64,000 bases of DNA from positions 1 through 64,000 of the forward strand of contig JAHHTL010000006.1 in the NCBI GenBank assembly GCA_020024635.1, given 5' to 3'. Numbering within the stretch: the stretch's first letter is position 1; the number at the start of each line of letters is the position of its first letter. Positions 52,520 through 61,684 of this stretch are shown here, piece after piece. The position numbers and the translations under genes are program-made. The notes beneath the pieces were generated by a model. That model was not told the DNA's origin, did not search any database, and saw only the letters and a list, made by a program, of their open reading frames with translations. The DNA comes from Ruminococcus sp. (GTDB taxonomy: Bacteria > Bacillota > Clostridia > Lachnospirales > Lachnospiraceae).

Positions 52520-53191
52520 CTATTCTTCGATCTGCCAGTCAATCGGAGTACATCCATTTTCTTTTAAAAATTGATTAGTCTTGCTAAATGGCTTACTTCC
52601 AAAAAATCCTCGATAAGAAGACAACGGACTTGGATGCGGCGCTTCTAAAATCAGATGTTGCGGGTTATTTAACATCCGCTTTTTACTTCTTGCGTTGGAT
52701 CCCCAAAGGATAAATACAATGGGGCGATTTTGCTGATTTAGCACCTGTATTGCCGCATCGGTAAATTGCTCCCACCCAATTCCTTTATGCGAATTTGCCT
52801 GATGTGCTCGAACCGTCAACACAGTATTTAACATCAGAACCCCTTGTTCCGCCCATTTTGTGAGGCATCCATGTGAGGGGATGGTACATCCTAAATCCTC
52901 TTGTAATTCTTTATAGATGTTCACTAAAGACGGGGGCACTTCCACCCCTTTTTTTACGGAAAAGCATAATCCATGTGCCTGACCGTAATTGTGATATGGA
53001 TCCTGTCCGAGAATAACCACTTTCACTTGACTAAGAGGGGTATAATGAAAGGCATTAAACAAATCCTCTGCTGGTGGGAAAATTTTATTTGTTTGATACT
53101 CCTTATTTACTGTGTCAAATAATTGACGATAATAGGGCTTTTTAAACTCATCTTTTAACGCTTCATACCACTCACCACTAATTCCACTCAT
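52520..53191 (-). CDS. ung: Uracil-DNA glycosylase
   Basis: Ung removes uracil from DNA. The product of about 223 residues has the catalytic GQDPYHNYGQAHGLCFSV (Asp near 64), the LLNTVLTVR-like MLNTVLTVRAHQANSHKGIGWE, the FILWGSNA strand and the APHPSPLSSYRGFFG loop with the conserved His. I chose ATG 53191 (MSGISGEWYEALKDEF), after GAGGAG; the frame continues further upstream into the kinase gene, but without a good start. Confidence 0.97.
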   Translation of the reverse strand: MSGISGEWYEALKDEFKKPYYRQLFDTVNKEYQTNKIFPPAEDLFNAFHYTPLSQVKVVILGQDPYHNYGQAHGLCFSVKKGVEVPPSLVNIYKELQEDLGCTIPSHGCLTKWAEQGVLMLNTVLTVRAHQANSHKGIGWEQFTDAAIQVLNQQNRPIVFILWGSNARSKKRMLNNPQHLILEAPHPSPLSSYRGFFGSKPFSKTNQFLKENGCTPIDWQIEE

Positions 53192-53205
53192 TGTTTTTTC
53201 TCCTC

Positions 53206-54723
53206 TTATTTCTTTTCTTCCGTTCTTTGACAATCTTCCTTTGCCACACATGCATCCAATTCAAACCAAAATTGAACACCGTTATCAAAATTTCTAACTC
53301 CATATTCTCTATGGAACGATTCCATGATTGCTTTCACTATGGAAAGTCCTATTCCATTTCCACCATACATCCGTGTATGTGCTTTATCCACTTTATAAAA
53401 TTTATCCCATACTCTATGTAGATCCTCTTCCGGAATCTGCTTTCCACTGTTAAACACCGAAACTCTAGCCACTTCCCCATTTAATGTCACTCGAATCTCA
53501 ATTCTCTTCTCATTGTCCACATGATGGATTGCATTGGTAATATAATTACGAAGTACCTGTTCTGTTTTAAATTCGTCTGCCCATACATAAACCGTTTCAT
53601 CCGCAATAAAATCAACCTTTGCCTCTACTTGACGGAACAACAATTCGCAACTTGAAAGTACCCCTTTTACAAGTCCTATCAAATCAAATCTTTCGTATTC
53701 CTGAACTTCATCTCCAAATTCTAATTGATTTAGAATCAAAAGGTTTTTCACCATTTTATTCATCTTGGAAGCTTCATCTATAATCACATCACAGTAATAC
53801 TCTCTACTTTCTGCATCCTCTATAATTCCCTCTTTTAACCCTTCAGCATAACCTTGAATCAGTGCGATCGGCGTTTTTAATTCGTGAGAAACATTTCCCA
53901 GAAATTCATTTCGCATTTTTTCCACTTTCTCTTTCTCTTCTATATCCTCTTGCAACTGATTATTTGCCGATTTTAATTCCGAAATTGTTTTCTCCAGATG
54001 CTCTGACATTATATTAAAATTATTTCCTAAAACTCCTATTTCATTTTCTCCACCACTTGTATATCTAGCGTCGAAATCAAGCTTTGTCATTCTTTTGGAT
54101 AACTCTGCAAGTTCTTTAATTGGATCCGAAATTCTTCTGGCAAATATCCATACGAGAATTCCTCCTAGTATACTTGCCACCACACCAATGTAGATCAGAA
54201 ATGTATTGGCAAGTCCTGCATTTTCACGAATGGAATCAATCGAAGTTCGCATAACAAATCTAGAACTATCCGGCAGTTCCCCCATCATGGTAAGATATTC
54301 TGACTGAATGGAGGCATCCTTTTTTTCTGTCTGGTAAATGACATAATCCTCTGTAACTTTGAGCACTTTTCGGTTATCTTGATTGTCCTCAAGCACATAG
54401 GATAGTAATTGGAAATACAACGATTGATACTTTAGGCTATTATCTACCACTGTCGAAAGATTTCCATCACTGCCAATTACAAGCAAGGAAATATTTTGTT
54501 TTTCTGTAAGTGTGCTTATCTTACGTTCTATCTTTTCCTGCTCATCTTGCTCCTTCTCCACAGCATCCTTCAGCGTTTGCTGAATCGTAATCAAATCTCT
54601 TTGTTTGTGCATAATGTAATAGCGTTCCAAAAATCCGGTGTTAATGCCAAGTACAATCGCAAACACAAATGCAAGTAATCCCACAAAAACAATTACCATC
54701 TGCTGTGTAATCGACTTTTTCAT
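53206..54723 (-). CDS. Sensor histidine kinase (HAMP-HisKA type)
   Basis: This 505-residue kinase has membrane helices near 8-30 and 173-196 around an outer sensor domain. A HAMP domain follows (RRISDPIKELAELSKRMTKLDF), then HisKA with FLGNVSHELKTPIALIQGYA (phosphorylated His near 280). The ATP domain has YGGNGIGLSIVKAIMESF. It overlaps the response regulator gene by four bases and is downstream of an ABC exporter-type pair. Control of that pair in response to an envelope stress or peptide is likely. The signal is unknown. Confidence 0.94.
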   Translation of the reverse strand: MKKSITQQMVIVFVGLLAFVFAIVLGINTGFLERYYIMHKQRDLITIQQTLKDAVEKEQDEQEKIERKISTLTEKQNISLLVIGSDGNLSTVVDNSLKYQSLYFQLLSYVLEDNQDNRKVLKVTEDYVIYQTEKKDASIQSEYLTMMGELPDSSRFVMRTSIDSIRENAGLANTFLIYIGVVASILGGILVWIFARRISDPIKELAELSKRMTKLDFDARYTSGGENEIGVLGNNFNIMSEHLEKTISELKSANNQLQEDIEEKEKVEKMRNEFLGNVSHELKTPIALIQGYAEGLKEGIIEDAESREYYCDVIIDEASKMNKMVKNLLILNQLEFGDEVQEYERFDLIGLVKGVLSSCELLFRQVEAKVDFIADETVYVWADEFKTEQVLRNYITNAIHHVDNEKRIEIRVTLNGEVARVSVFNSGKQIPEEDLHRVWDKFYKVDKAHTRMYGGNGIGLSIVKAIMESFHREYGVRNFDNGVQFWFELDACVAKEDCQRTEEKK

Positions 54724-55400
54724 GACTGCACCTCAAACTTGTATCCCATTCCCCAGATTGTTTTAATAAGTTCCCCTTTGTCAGCCAATTTGCTACGTAA
54801 TTTTTTCACGTGTGTATCAATGGTTCTCGCATCCCCAAAATAATCATAATTCCATACATTATTTAGAATTTTCTCTCTGGAAAGCGCGATCCCCTGATTC
54901 TCAACAAAATAAGTTAAAAGCTCAAACTCTTTAAAACTAAGTTCTATAATTTGATCATCAATTTTTACTATATGCGCAGATTTATCAATCACGATTCCTC
55001 CTGCACTTATAATACTTTCTGCTTCACTATCCTGTGTTCTTCTTAAGATTGCTTCTACCCTTGCGACCAAAATTTTCGGACTAAATGGCTTAGAAATATA
55101 TTCATCAACTCCAAGTTCAAATCCAAGAAGTTCGTCTTTCTCTTCTCCTCTTGCCGTAAGCATAATCACTGGAATATCCGAATGCTCCCGAATTTCACGC
55201 AAGACCTCCCATCCATCCATCTTGGGCATCATAACATCTAATATAACTAATGCAATCTCCTTTTCATTGTAGAAAAGATCCATTGCTTCCACACCATCTC
55301 CTGCTTCTATTACCATATATCCTTGTCTGGCAAGAAAATCTTTTACCAGTTTTCGCATCCTTACTTCGTCATCCACCACTAATATTTTTGTTTTTTCCAT
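54720..55400 (-). CDS. OmpR-family response regulator
   Basis: This 226-residue regulator has a receiver domain (KILVVDDEVRMRKLVKDFL; phosphorylated Asp near 54 in LVILDVMMPKMDG; KPFSPKILVARVEA). A winged-helix DNA-binding domain follows (LSFKEFELLTYFVENQG, SREKILNNVWNYDYFGDARTID, GMGYKFE). It is transcribed with the downstream kinase and lies 16 bases after the FtsX-like permease gene, so ABC and two-component genes form one operon. Confidence 0.96.
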   Translation of the reverse strand: MEKTKILVVDDEVRMRKLVKDFLARQGYMVIEAGDGVEAMDLFYNEKEIALVILDVMMPKMDGWEVLREIREHSDIPVIMLTARGEEKDELLGFELGVDEYISKPFSPKILVARVEAILRRTQDSEAESIISAGGIVIDKSAHIVKIDDQIIELSFKEFELLTYFVENQGIALSREKILNNVWNYDYFGDARTIDTHVKKLRSKLADKGELIKTIWGMGYKFEVQS

Positions 55401-55416
55401 TTTAATTCTCTCCTAA

Positions 55417-58400
55417 TTATTCTACACTTTTTAGTGATTCTACCATATCAATCTTCTTTAATTTGAAATACATAACCCCATTTACAATCAAAGAAAATCC
55501 AATTGTAATCAAAAAGCTACACACAAAACTGCCAACGTTGATATTTCTTCCAAACATGGCCGCTTCGACTTCCACCGTGACAATTACGAATCTATGTAAC
55601 ATTCTTCCCAGTATCATTCCTAGCATTGCTCCTAATATGGTCAAAATCATATTTTCCCGATATACATAAGATGATACTTCCTTGTTATAAAATCCCAACA
55701 CTTTTAAAGTTGCCAGTTCTCTTTGTCGCTCTGTAATATTAATATTATTTAGATTATATAAAACAACAAACGCTAACATTCCTGCCGATACTACTAATAC
55801 GACCAGTACAATATTCAAGCTCCCAAGCATTTTATCCAAAGTAGTTTTTAGTTCTTTTACATAATTAATACTAAGAGCGCCTCCTGTATGCATCACCTCT
55901 TCCCCTACAGATTCAAGCTGATCTATATCTTCTTCTTTCATTGTATAGTAAATCACATTGTATTGCGGGGGTTTTCCATATATTTTCTCATACAATGTAG
56001 GAGACATATAGAGAAAATGTCCGACGTAATTTTCACATATTTCCGAAATTTTCAACTTAAGTTCCCCATTTATTTCATCCTTGATCACAATGCTATCTCC
56101 CTTTTTTACTCCTAGCATTTTTGCCATCTTTTCTGTAAGAATGATTCCTTTATCGTCTAAATGATACTGCTTTTTTGATTTTCTATCTTGAAAGGAAACA
56201 AACCTTGGGAACGCATCGGTATTATTTGGAACCGTCATAGATACATCTTTTTTCGTATCTCCATTTATCACTTCTACATTTTGAAGAAGTCCAACTGTTG
56301 TATCTTCCACTCTTTGATCTTTTTTTAATGTTTCATATGCACTTTCTTTTTCTTGTTCGGTTGCATCTTTATTTAAAACAACGGTAGCATCAAACATCTG
56401 TATCTCGGAAAACTGCAGAGCAGCAATATCCACAATAGAATCTCTTAATCCAAATCCTACCAAAAGAAGTGCCATGCACCCTCCAATTCCAATAACCGTC
56501 ATGAAAAATCTTTTTTTATAACGGATCAAATTACGTACTGTGGCCTTCCAAATAAAACTAAATCGTTTCCATATAAATGGAAATTTTTCCATAAATACTC
56601 TTTTTCCCTGCTTTGGCGCTGGTGGTCGCATCAACTCTGCCGGAGACTGTTTCATTTCCTTATAGCAGGAAAAGATAGTTGCAAGTAATGTACATCCAAG
56701 TGCTGTAAACGCTGCCACAAGTCCGTAATAAACATTATATGGAGTAAGCACAACCTCCATATGCTGATACATAATTCCATAAGAAACAATAATGATATAA
56801 GGAAGTATTTTTTCTCCCACTAATATCCCTACTATGCTTCCACCAATGGTTGCAATAAATGCATATCCGACATATTTCATAGCAATAGAGACTTTCGAAT
56901 ATCCAAGTGCTTTTAACGTTCCAATCTGTATTCTCTGCTCTTCCACCATTCTTGTCATAGTTGTAAGACTAATAAGTGCTGCAACGAGAAAGAATAAGAC
57001 AGGAAAGACTTTTCCAATCGCCTTCATTCGATCTGCATTTTCTCCGTATCCTTTATAATCTGGGAGCGTCTCCCTGCTCTGAACATACCACTTTGCATGT
57101 TCCATCTTACTAATATCGTCTTCCGCTTCTTTGATTTTCTGCTCACCTTTTAAAATCTTCTCTTCCGCTTCCTTTTTTGAAGCCTCAAATTGCTTTTGTG
57201 CCGCAGCTAATTCTTGCTCTTTTTCGGGAATTGATTGCTCCGCTTTTTCCAAATTTTTTTCTGCTTGTTTTGTCTGTTCTCTTCCTTGTGTAATTTGCTG
57301 CTGTCCATAATCTAACTGAGATTTTGCATAATCTAATTGATTTCTGGCATCAGCAAGTTCTGCCTCCGCTTCTGTAATTTTATTTCGAACTTCTATTTTA
57401 ATAGATTCTTCTATGTTATCGCTCTCTTCAAAAAGCGCCCACAGTTCTTTTGCCTGTGCAAGTTGATTTTCTTTTTCTTCGACCTGTGCACTTCGTGCAA
57501 CAACCTCCATGTATTTTCGATTCAATTCTTCTTGCTGTGTATCCAAAGAACTGCTTCCTGCATCCACTTCCTGATATCCAGATACAATGAGATTTTTTGC
57601 ATTTGCAAGTTCATTTTTTCCGGATTCTAATTGTGCGCTTGCTTGATCAATCTGATCTTGAGCCTCCTTTTTTCCACGCTCAAACTCTTCTTTTGCTTTT
57701 TGAAGTTCCTCTTTTGCTTCTTTTACAACCTCATTATACCGTTCCTTTTCTCGTTCTTGTTTCATCTTTTCAATAGATTTTTCAGCTTTTTTAATTTTTC
57801 TATTGTATGATTCTGTAAATGCTGTTTCTTCTCTAGCCCCTTTTACCGTTGCATAAAGTTCTGTATAAACATCAAGCGTAAATTCTTCTTCTGGCACACA
57901 TATAAACCCACTTATACTTCCCGTCCCTATAAGACTGTTCCCTCTTCCGTAAGAAATGTAACACGGACTACTGGCAGTTCCTACAATCGTATAGGTCTGA
58001 CGTTTTAAAGTCTTTGTAATGCTTTGACTGGTTCCAGAGGAAAAGGTAATTTCATCCCCGATCCGATATCCACTCTCTTTCATAAACTCAGCATCAACAA
58101 GACACTCTCCTTGTTGTGAAGGCATCCTTCCTTCTTCTACTTTCACCGTATTTAAGGTGGGAAGAATCGAAAAAATATGGACAACTTTCTTACTATCATA
58201 TACCTGACACAAAGCATCGGTAGAATATCCACCTTCCACCTTTTCTATTTCTTTTATCTTTTGTACTTCTTGAATATCTTTCTTTGTCAAACCAAGGGTG
58301 CTGATCACTTTAATATCCATTAGCTGTTGTTCATCAAAGTAATAATCTCCAGAAAGACGCATATCTGGCTCTGAAGATCGAATTCCTGAAAAAAACGCAA

Positions 58401-58494
58401 CACCAATCGCCACAATAAAAAAGATAGATAGAAATCGTCCCAGACTTCTTTTTATTTCCATACAAAAATCTTTTCTAAGTGCCTTTTTCTTCAT
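55417..58494 (-). CDS. FtsX-like ABC transporter permease with coiled-coil outer domain
   Basis: This large permease of about 1,025 residues has one membrane helix near the N-terminus and an outer domain. A long Glu/Lys/Gln-rich coiled coil spans about residues 230-460, followed by two FtsX/MacB-type membrane blocks (near 485-620 and 880-1020; TERQRELATLKVLGFYNKEVSSYV is typical). Such proteins use mechanical force to export lipids or peptides or to act on the envelope. I chose ATG 58494, after AGGG; GTG/ATG options a few codons upstream overlap the ATPase stop. Confidence 0.9.
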   Translation of the reverse strand: MKKKALRKDFCMEIKRSLGRFLSIFFIVAIGVAFFSGIRSSEPDMRLSGDYYFDEQQLMDIKVISTLGLTKKDIQEVQKIKEIEKVEGGYSTDALCQVYDSKKVVHIFSILPTLNTVKVEEGRMPSQQGECLVDAEFMKESGYRIGDEITFSSGTSQSITKTLKRQTYTIVGTASSPCYISYGRGNSLIGTGSISGFICVPEEEFTLDVYTELYATVKGAREETAFTESYNRKIKKAEKSIEKMKQEREKERYNEVVKEAKEELQKAKEEFERGKKEAQDQIDQASAQLESGKNELANAKNLIVSGYQEVDAGSSSLDTQQEELNRKYMEVVARSAQVEEKENQLAQAKELWALFEESDNIEESIKIEVRNKITEAEAELADARNQLDYAKSQLDYGQQQITQGREQTKQAEKNLEKAEQSIPEKEQELAAAQKQFEASKKEAEEKILKGEQKIKEAEDDISKMEHAKWYVQSRETLPDYKGYGENADRMKAIGKVFPVLFFLVAALISLTTMTRMVEEQRIQIGTLKALGYSKVSIAMKYVGYAFIATIGGSIVGILVGEKILPYIIIVSYGIMYQHMEVVLTPYNVYYGLVAAFTALGCTLLATIFSCYKEMKQSPAELMRPPAPKQGKRVFMEKFPFIWKRFSFIWKATVRNLIRYKKRFFMTVIGIGGCMALLLVGFGLRDSIVDIAALQFSEIQMFDATVVLNKDATEQEKESAYETLKKDQRVEDTTVGLLQNVEVINGDTKKDVSMTVPNNTDAFPRFVSFQDRKSKKQYHLDDKGIILTEKMAKMLGVKKGDSIVIKDEINGELKLKISEICENYVGHFLYMSPTLYEKIYGKPPQYNVIYYTMKEEDIDQLESVGEEVMHTGGALSINYVKELKTTLDKMLGSLNIVLVVLVVSAGMLAFVVLYNLNNINITERQRELATLKVLGFYNKEVSSYVYRENMILTILGAMLGMILGRMLHRFVIVTVEVEAAMFGRNINVGSFVCSFLITIGFSLIVNGVMYFKLKKIDMVESLKSVE

Positions 58495-58502
58495 ATCATT
58501 CC

Positions 58503-59207
58503 CTACCATTCAATACAATCAATCGAAACTGGATCCTCATTGATTTTTATTTCAGAAACCTTACCATTTTTAATCTTGATCAGTCGATCTGCCATCGGTG
58601 CAATGGCAGAATTATGGGTAATAACAATCACTGTCATTCCTCTTTTTCTACACATATCTTGCAGCAATTTTAAAATGGATTTTCCTGTATTATAATCCAA
58701 TGCCCCTGTTGGCTCATCACATAACAATAATTTTGGTCTTTTCGCCAAAGCTCGCGCAATGGATACTCTTTGCTGCTCGCCACCTGATAATTGAGCCGGA
58801 AAATTGTCGAGCCGATCTCCTAGACCAACATCTAGAAGAACCTCCTTTGCGTCTAAATGGTCTTTGCAGATTTGCATGGCAAGTTCTACATTTTCAAGAG
58901 CTGTAAGATTGGGCATCAGATTATAAAATTGAAATACAAATCCTATATCATCACGCCGGTAACTTGTCAGTTGTTTTCCATTGTATCTTGTAATATCCTG
59001 TCCATCTACAGTGATCGATCCGCTTGTTGCTGTATCCATACCACCTAAAATATTAAGAACCGTTGTTTTCCCTGCACCACTTGGACCAACGATCACAACA
59101 AACTCTCCTTTACGAATTGAAAAGTCAATTCCATCTACTGCATGAATCTGTACTTCTCCCATTTTGTATGTTTTTGTAATTCCTTCTAATTTAACAAAAT
59201 CTTCCAT
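58503..59207 (-). CDS. ABC transporter ATP-binding protein (MacB/LolD type)
   Basis: This ATPase of about 234 residues has Walker A GPSGAGKTTVLNILGG (near 40-54), the LSGGEQQRVSIARALA signature and Walker B LLLCDEPTGALD. It pairs with the FtsX-like permease just downstream. I chose ATG 59207 (MEDFVKLEGITKTYKMG), placed after GAGGTG; a GTG nine bases earlier would have no ribosome site. It is the first gene of the ABC/two-component operon. Confidence 0.96.
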   Translation of the reverse strand: MEDFVKLEGITKTYKMGEVQIHAVDGIDFSIRKGEFVVIVGPSGAGKTTVLNILGGMDTATSGSITVDGQDITRYNGKQLTSYRRDDIGFVFQFYNLMPNLTALENVELAMQICKDHLDAKEVLLDVGLGDRLDNFPAQLSGGEQQRVSIARALAKRPKLLLCDEPTGALDYNTGKSILKLLQDMCRKRGMTVIVITHNSAIAPMADRLIKIKNGKVSEIKINEDPVSIDCIEW

Positions 59208-59315
59208 TTTGTTCACCTCAATCGCTCAGAATTTTCGTACATTAATTATAACATGATTTTTTTCGAAAATGACAAAGTTCCCAGTAATTTCACAAAATAC
59301 AGTCCTGAAAATCCC

Positions 59316-59344
59316 TTGACTTTGCAGAATCTTTTATATAAAAT
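59316..59344 (+). promoter_or_regulatory. Promoter of ssrA
   Basis: TTGACT (59316-59321) and TAAAAT (59339-59344) with a 17-base spacer lie just before the tmRNA 5' end. Confidence 0.65.
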
Positions 59345-59371
59345 AAATATGCATTATAAAATTTATTCTTT

Positions 59372-59713
59372 GGGCTTGTACTGGTTTCGACAGGGATCTC
59401 GAAGATGGAGAAGCTATCCGTAGGAAGATGCGTCAAATCGCAAACTTAAAATTAAACGCTAACGATAATTTCGAATTAGCTGCAGCCTAATTGCTGCATG
59501 TCAGCTCTAGAGCACCCACACTTTAGAAATCTGGCACCGACAATGTGGGAAACGATGCCGGCAAAGCTTTGAGCCGACAGGCGTATTATGAAGCTACCAA
59601 AACCGTAAGAGTGTTAGTTCTCGTGCGGCAGAGGGAATGAAAAAGAACTGACTATGATAGTAGAAGTACATGGGACAGGTTTTTGGACGCGGGTTCGACT
59701 CCCGCCAGGTCCA
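59372..59713 (+). ncRNA. ssrA: Transfer-messenger RNA
   Basis: tmRNA rescues ribosomes on broken mRNAs. The 5' end GGGCTTGTACTGGTTTCGACAG is diagnostic. The acceptor stem forms between GGGCTTG (59372-59378) and CAGGTCC (59706-59712), and the T arm GGGTTCGACTCCC is present. The resume codon is GCA at 59440 and the frame encodes the tag ANLKLNANDNFELAAA, with TAA at 59488-59490. CCA is not encoded after the discriminator A. Its partners smpB and rnr lie about 2 kb away on the other strand. Confidence 0.97.
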
Positions 59714-59716
59714 TTT

Positions 59717-59757
59717 TTAAAGGAACGGAGCTCTTAATTGAGCTCCGTTCCTTATTT
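59717..59757 (+). terminator. Intrinsic terminator of ssrA
   Basis: AAGGAACGGAGCTC pairs with GAGCTCCGTTCCTT over a short AT loop and is followed by ATTT. It lies directly after the tmRNA 3' end, before the HAD gene's ribosome site. Confidence 0.85.
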
Positions 59758-59773
59758 AAGGAGGAACTGCGTT

Positions 59774-60367
59774 ATGAAAAAATACAACAATATTATTTTT
59801 GATTTTGGAAATGTTCTTGCAAAATTTGATGTCAAAGAGATCTTGACACACTTTTGTTCTTCCACTGAAGAATTTCAACTTATGAAAACTGCCTTATTCT
59901 ATGATTGGGATGCTCTTGACGGTGGAAAAATTGACTATTTTGATTATATGAGAACTGTAAAAAATCAACTTCCAGTATCTCTTCACCAGAAACTAGAGCA
60001 TTTGTCTAAAACCTGGTATCAGCACCTATCTCCTATTTCTGAAACATGGACTTTGATTCAGGAATTAAAAAAAAGCGGATACGCTCTTTATATTTTATCG
60101 AACGCATCCACTTATTTTGCTGAACATGCTTCTTTTTTTGAAATTACAAAAGAATTTGATGGAATCGTATTTTCTGGTCCGCTTAAAATGGCAAAACCAA
60201 ATTCCGAAATTTACCAATACCTTTTCCACTCTTTTCAACTCATCCCAGAAGAATGCCTGTTTTTAGATGATAAAAAAGAGAATATTGATGCTGGAATAAA
60301 ATTAGGTATGGACGGAGTGGTATTTGACCTTTCCGTTCTTCCACAATTACGTCAGCTCCTCTTATAG
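59774..60367 (+). CDS. HAD-superfamily hydrolase
   Basis: This 197-residue phosphatase-type protein begins MKKYNNIIFDFGNVLAKFD. The DFGNVL box is typical of the YihX-like HAD subgroup, where the second Asp of the usual DxD is replaced. YILSNAS (motif II) and a KPNSEIYQYLF...CLFLDDKKENIDAG region (motifs III and IV) follow. The substrate is probably a sugar phosphate or nucleotide but is not known. ATG 59774 follows AAGGAGG. Its 3' end overlaps the converging aroD by 16 bases. Confidence 0.9.
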   Translation: MKKYNNIIFDFGNVLAKFDVKEILTHFCSSTEEFQLMKTALFYDWDALDGGKIDYFDYMRTVKNQLPVSLHQKLEHLSKTWYQHLSPISETWTLIQELKKSGYALYILSNASTYFAEHASFFEITKEFDGIVFSGPLKMAKPNSEIYQYLFHSFQLIPEECLFLDDKKENIDAGIKLGMDGVVFDLSVLPQLRQLLL

Positions 60368-61110
60368 AAGATTGGAAACACTTGCTGTAGATCCTCTACC
60401 TTTGGTTGTCCCGGAGCTGAGGATTGTATCCCTTGTGCAAATGTAATTGATGATCCAAAAAGGCCACCACAATAACGACTGATCACCCCTTCTTCCGACA
60501 TCGACATTGTAATGAGTGGTCTTTTTGCATACAAGCGATTCATTTGCTCCGTAGCGGACAGCAAGTTTAACACATCTTCTTTTGAATGTGGCATAACCGC
60601 CAACTTGATAAGATCTGCTCCCGTGTCTTGCATGTGACACATTTGCTTCATCATATCGGTTACCTTTGGAGTCTTCTGAAAATCATGACTAGAAATAATC
60701 GTCTTAACTCCCGATGTATGTGCAATCTCAACCAGCTCTTTTGTCTGCCTTTCACTCTGAGAATATTCTACATCTAAAAGATCAATCTTTCCTGTTTGTA
60801 CTGCTCGTATGGCAAACTGTCTATATTCCTTGTCCTTCTCCTGTCCAAACCCTCCTTCTTTCAAGGTTCGATAGGTGAAAATCAAAGGTTTTTGCCCCAG
60901 CTGATTTTGAAATATGTCTAAAATCTCCTCCAAATCTGTTTGAATGGTTTCAAACGCATCACTTCTCCATTCAATAAGATCACAAGGAATTTCTTTTATT
61001 TTTGCAATCTGTTCTATAATCTCTTCTTTTGTTTTTCCCTGAACTGGTACACAAATTTTTGGACTTCCTGTTCCAATTTCAACCTCTTTTACTCTAATGG
61101 TCTGAATCAT
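60352..61110 (-). CDS. aroD: 3-Dehydroquinate dehydratase, type I
   Basis: AroD converts 3-dehydroquinate to 3-dehydroshikimate in aromatic amino acid synthesis. The product of about 252 residues has the type I features KICVPVQGKTKEEI, DLIEWRSDAFE, LLDVEYSQ, TIISSHDFQKTP (catalytic His) and ADLIKLAVMP (Schiff-base Lys). I chose ATG 61110, after AGGAAAG. No other shikimate genes adjoin it. It ends in a 16-base overlap with the HAD gene. Confidence 0.96.
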   Translation of the reverse strand: MIQTIRVKEVEIGTGSPKICVPVQGKTKEEIIEQIAKIKEIPCDLIEWRSDAFETIQTDLEEILDIFQNQLGQKPLIFTYRTLKEGGFGQEKDKEYRQFAIRAVQTGKIDLLDVEYSQSERQTKELVEIAHTSGVKTIISSHDFQKTPKVTDMMKQMCHMQDTGADLIKLAVMPHSKEDVLNLLSATEQMNRLYAKRPLITMSMSEEGVISRYCGGLFGSSITFAQGIQSSAPGQPKVEDLQQVFPIFYKRS

Positions 61111-61183
61111 TTTCTTTCCTATCCCCACTCTATGGCAAATCTTTCAACTTTATCCACATTTACATTCTACAATCTACATACTT

Positions 61184-61651
61184 TTACCCAAAATTCCGGA
61201 TCTTAAAATCTCTTTGCGCCTCTCTTTTTTGATCTTTTTTGGCAATATCATCTCTCTTATCGTATAATTTCTTTCCTTTTGCCAGTCCAATTTCCACTTT
61301 TACGAGACTTCCGCTAAAATAAACTTTAAGAGGCACAAGTGTATTTCCTTTTTCTTTCATTTTCCCAAAAATTTTGAGAATTTCCTTTTTGTGGAGAAGA
61401 AGTTTCCTTACTCTTAGAGGATCTTTATTAAAAATATTCCCTTTTTCATACGGACTTATATGCATTCCATAAATGAAAATCTCTCCATTTTCAATGCGAA
61501 TAAATGCCTCCTTGATGCTACACTGTCCCATTCGAAGTGATTTCACTTCTGTTCCATGAAGTACAATTCCTGCCTCATATTGGTCTAATATAAAATAATC
61601 ATGGTATGCTTTTTTATTATTTGCAATCAGTTTTCCTTCTGTCTTTGCCAT
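61184..61651 (-). CDS. smpB: SsrA-binding protein
   Basis: SmpB delivers tmRNA to stalled ribosomes. The 155 residues match the family: NKKAYHDYFILDQYEAGIVL near the start, then GTEVKSLRMGQ, MHISPYEKGNIFN and the basic tail (KKLYDKRDDIAKKDQKREA). It follows rnr by 33 bases, the conserved secG-rnr-smpB order of Firmicutes. The tmRNA gene is nearby. Confidence 0.98.
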   Translation of the reverse strand: MAKTEGKLIANNKKAYHDYFILDQYEAGIVLHGTEVKSLRMGQCSIKEAFIRIENGEIFIYGMHISPYEKGNIFNKDPLRVRKLLLHKKEILKIFGKMKEKGNTLVPLKVYFSGSLVKVEIGLAKGKKLYDKRDDIAKKDQKREAQRDFKIRNFG

Positions 61652-61684
61652 TTTACATCCTCTCTTTTTTACAACATATAATGT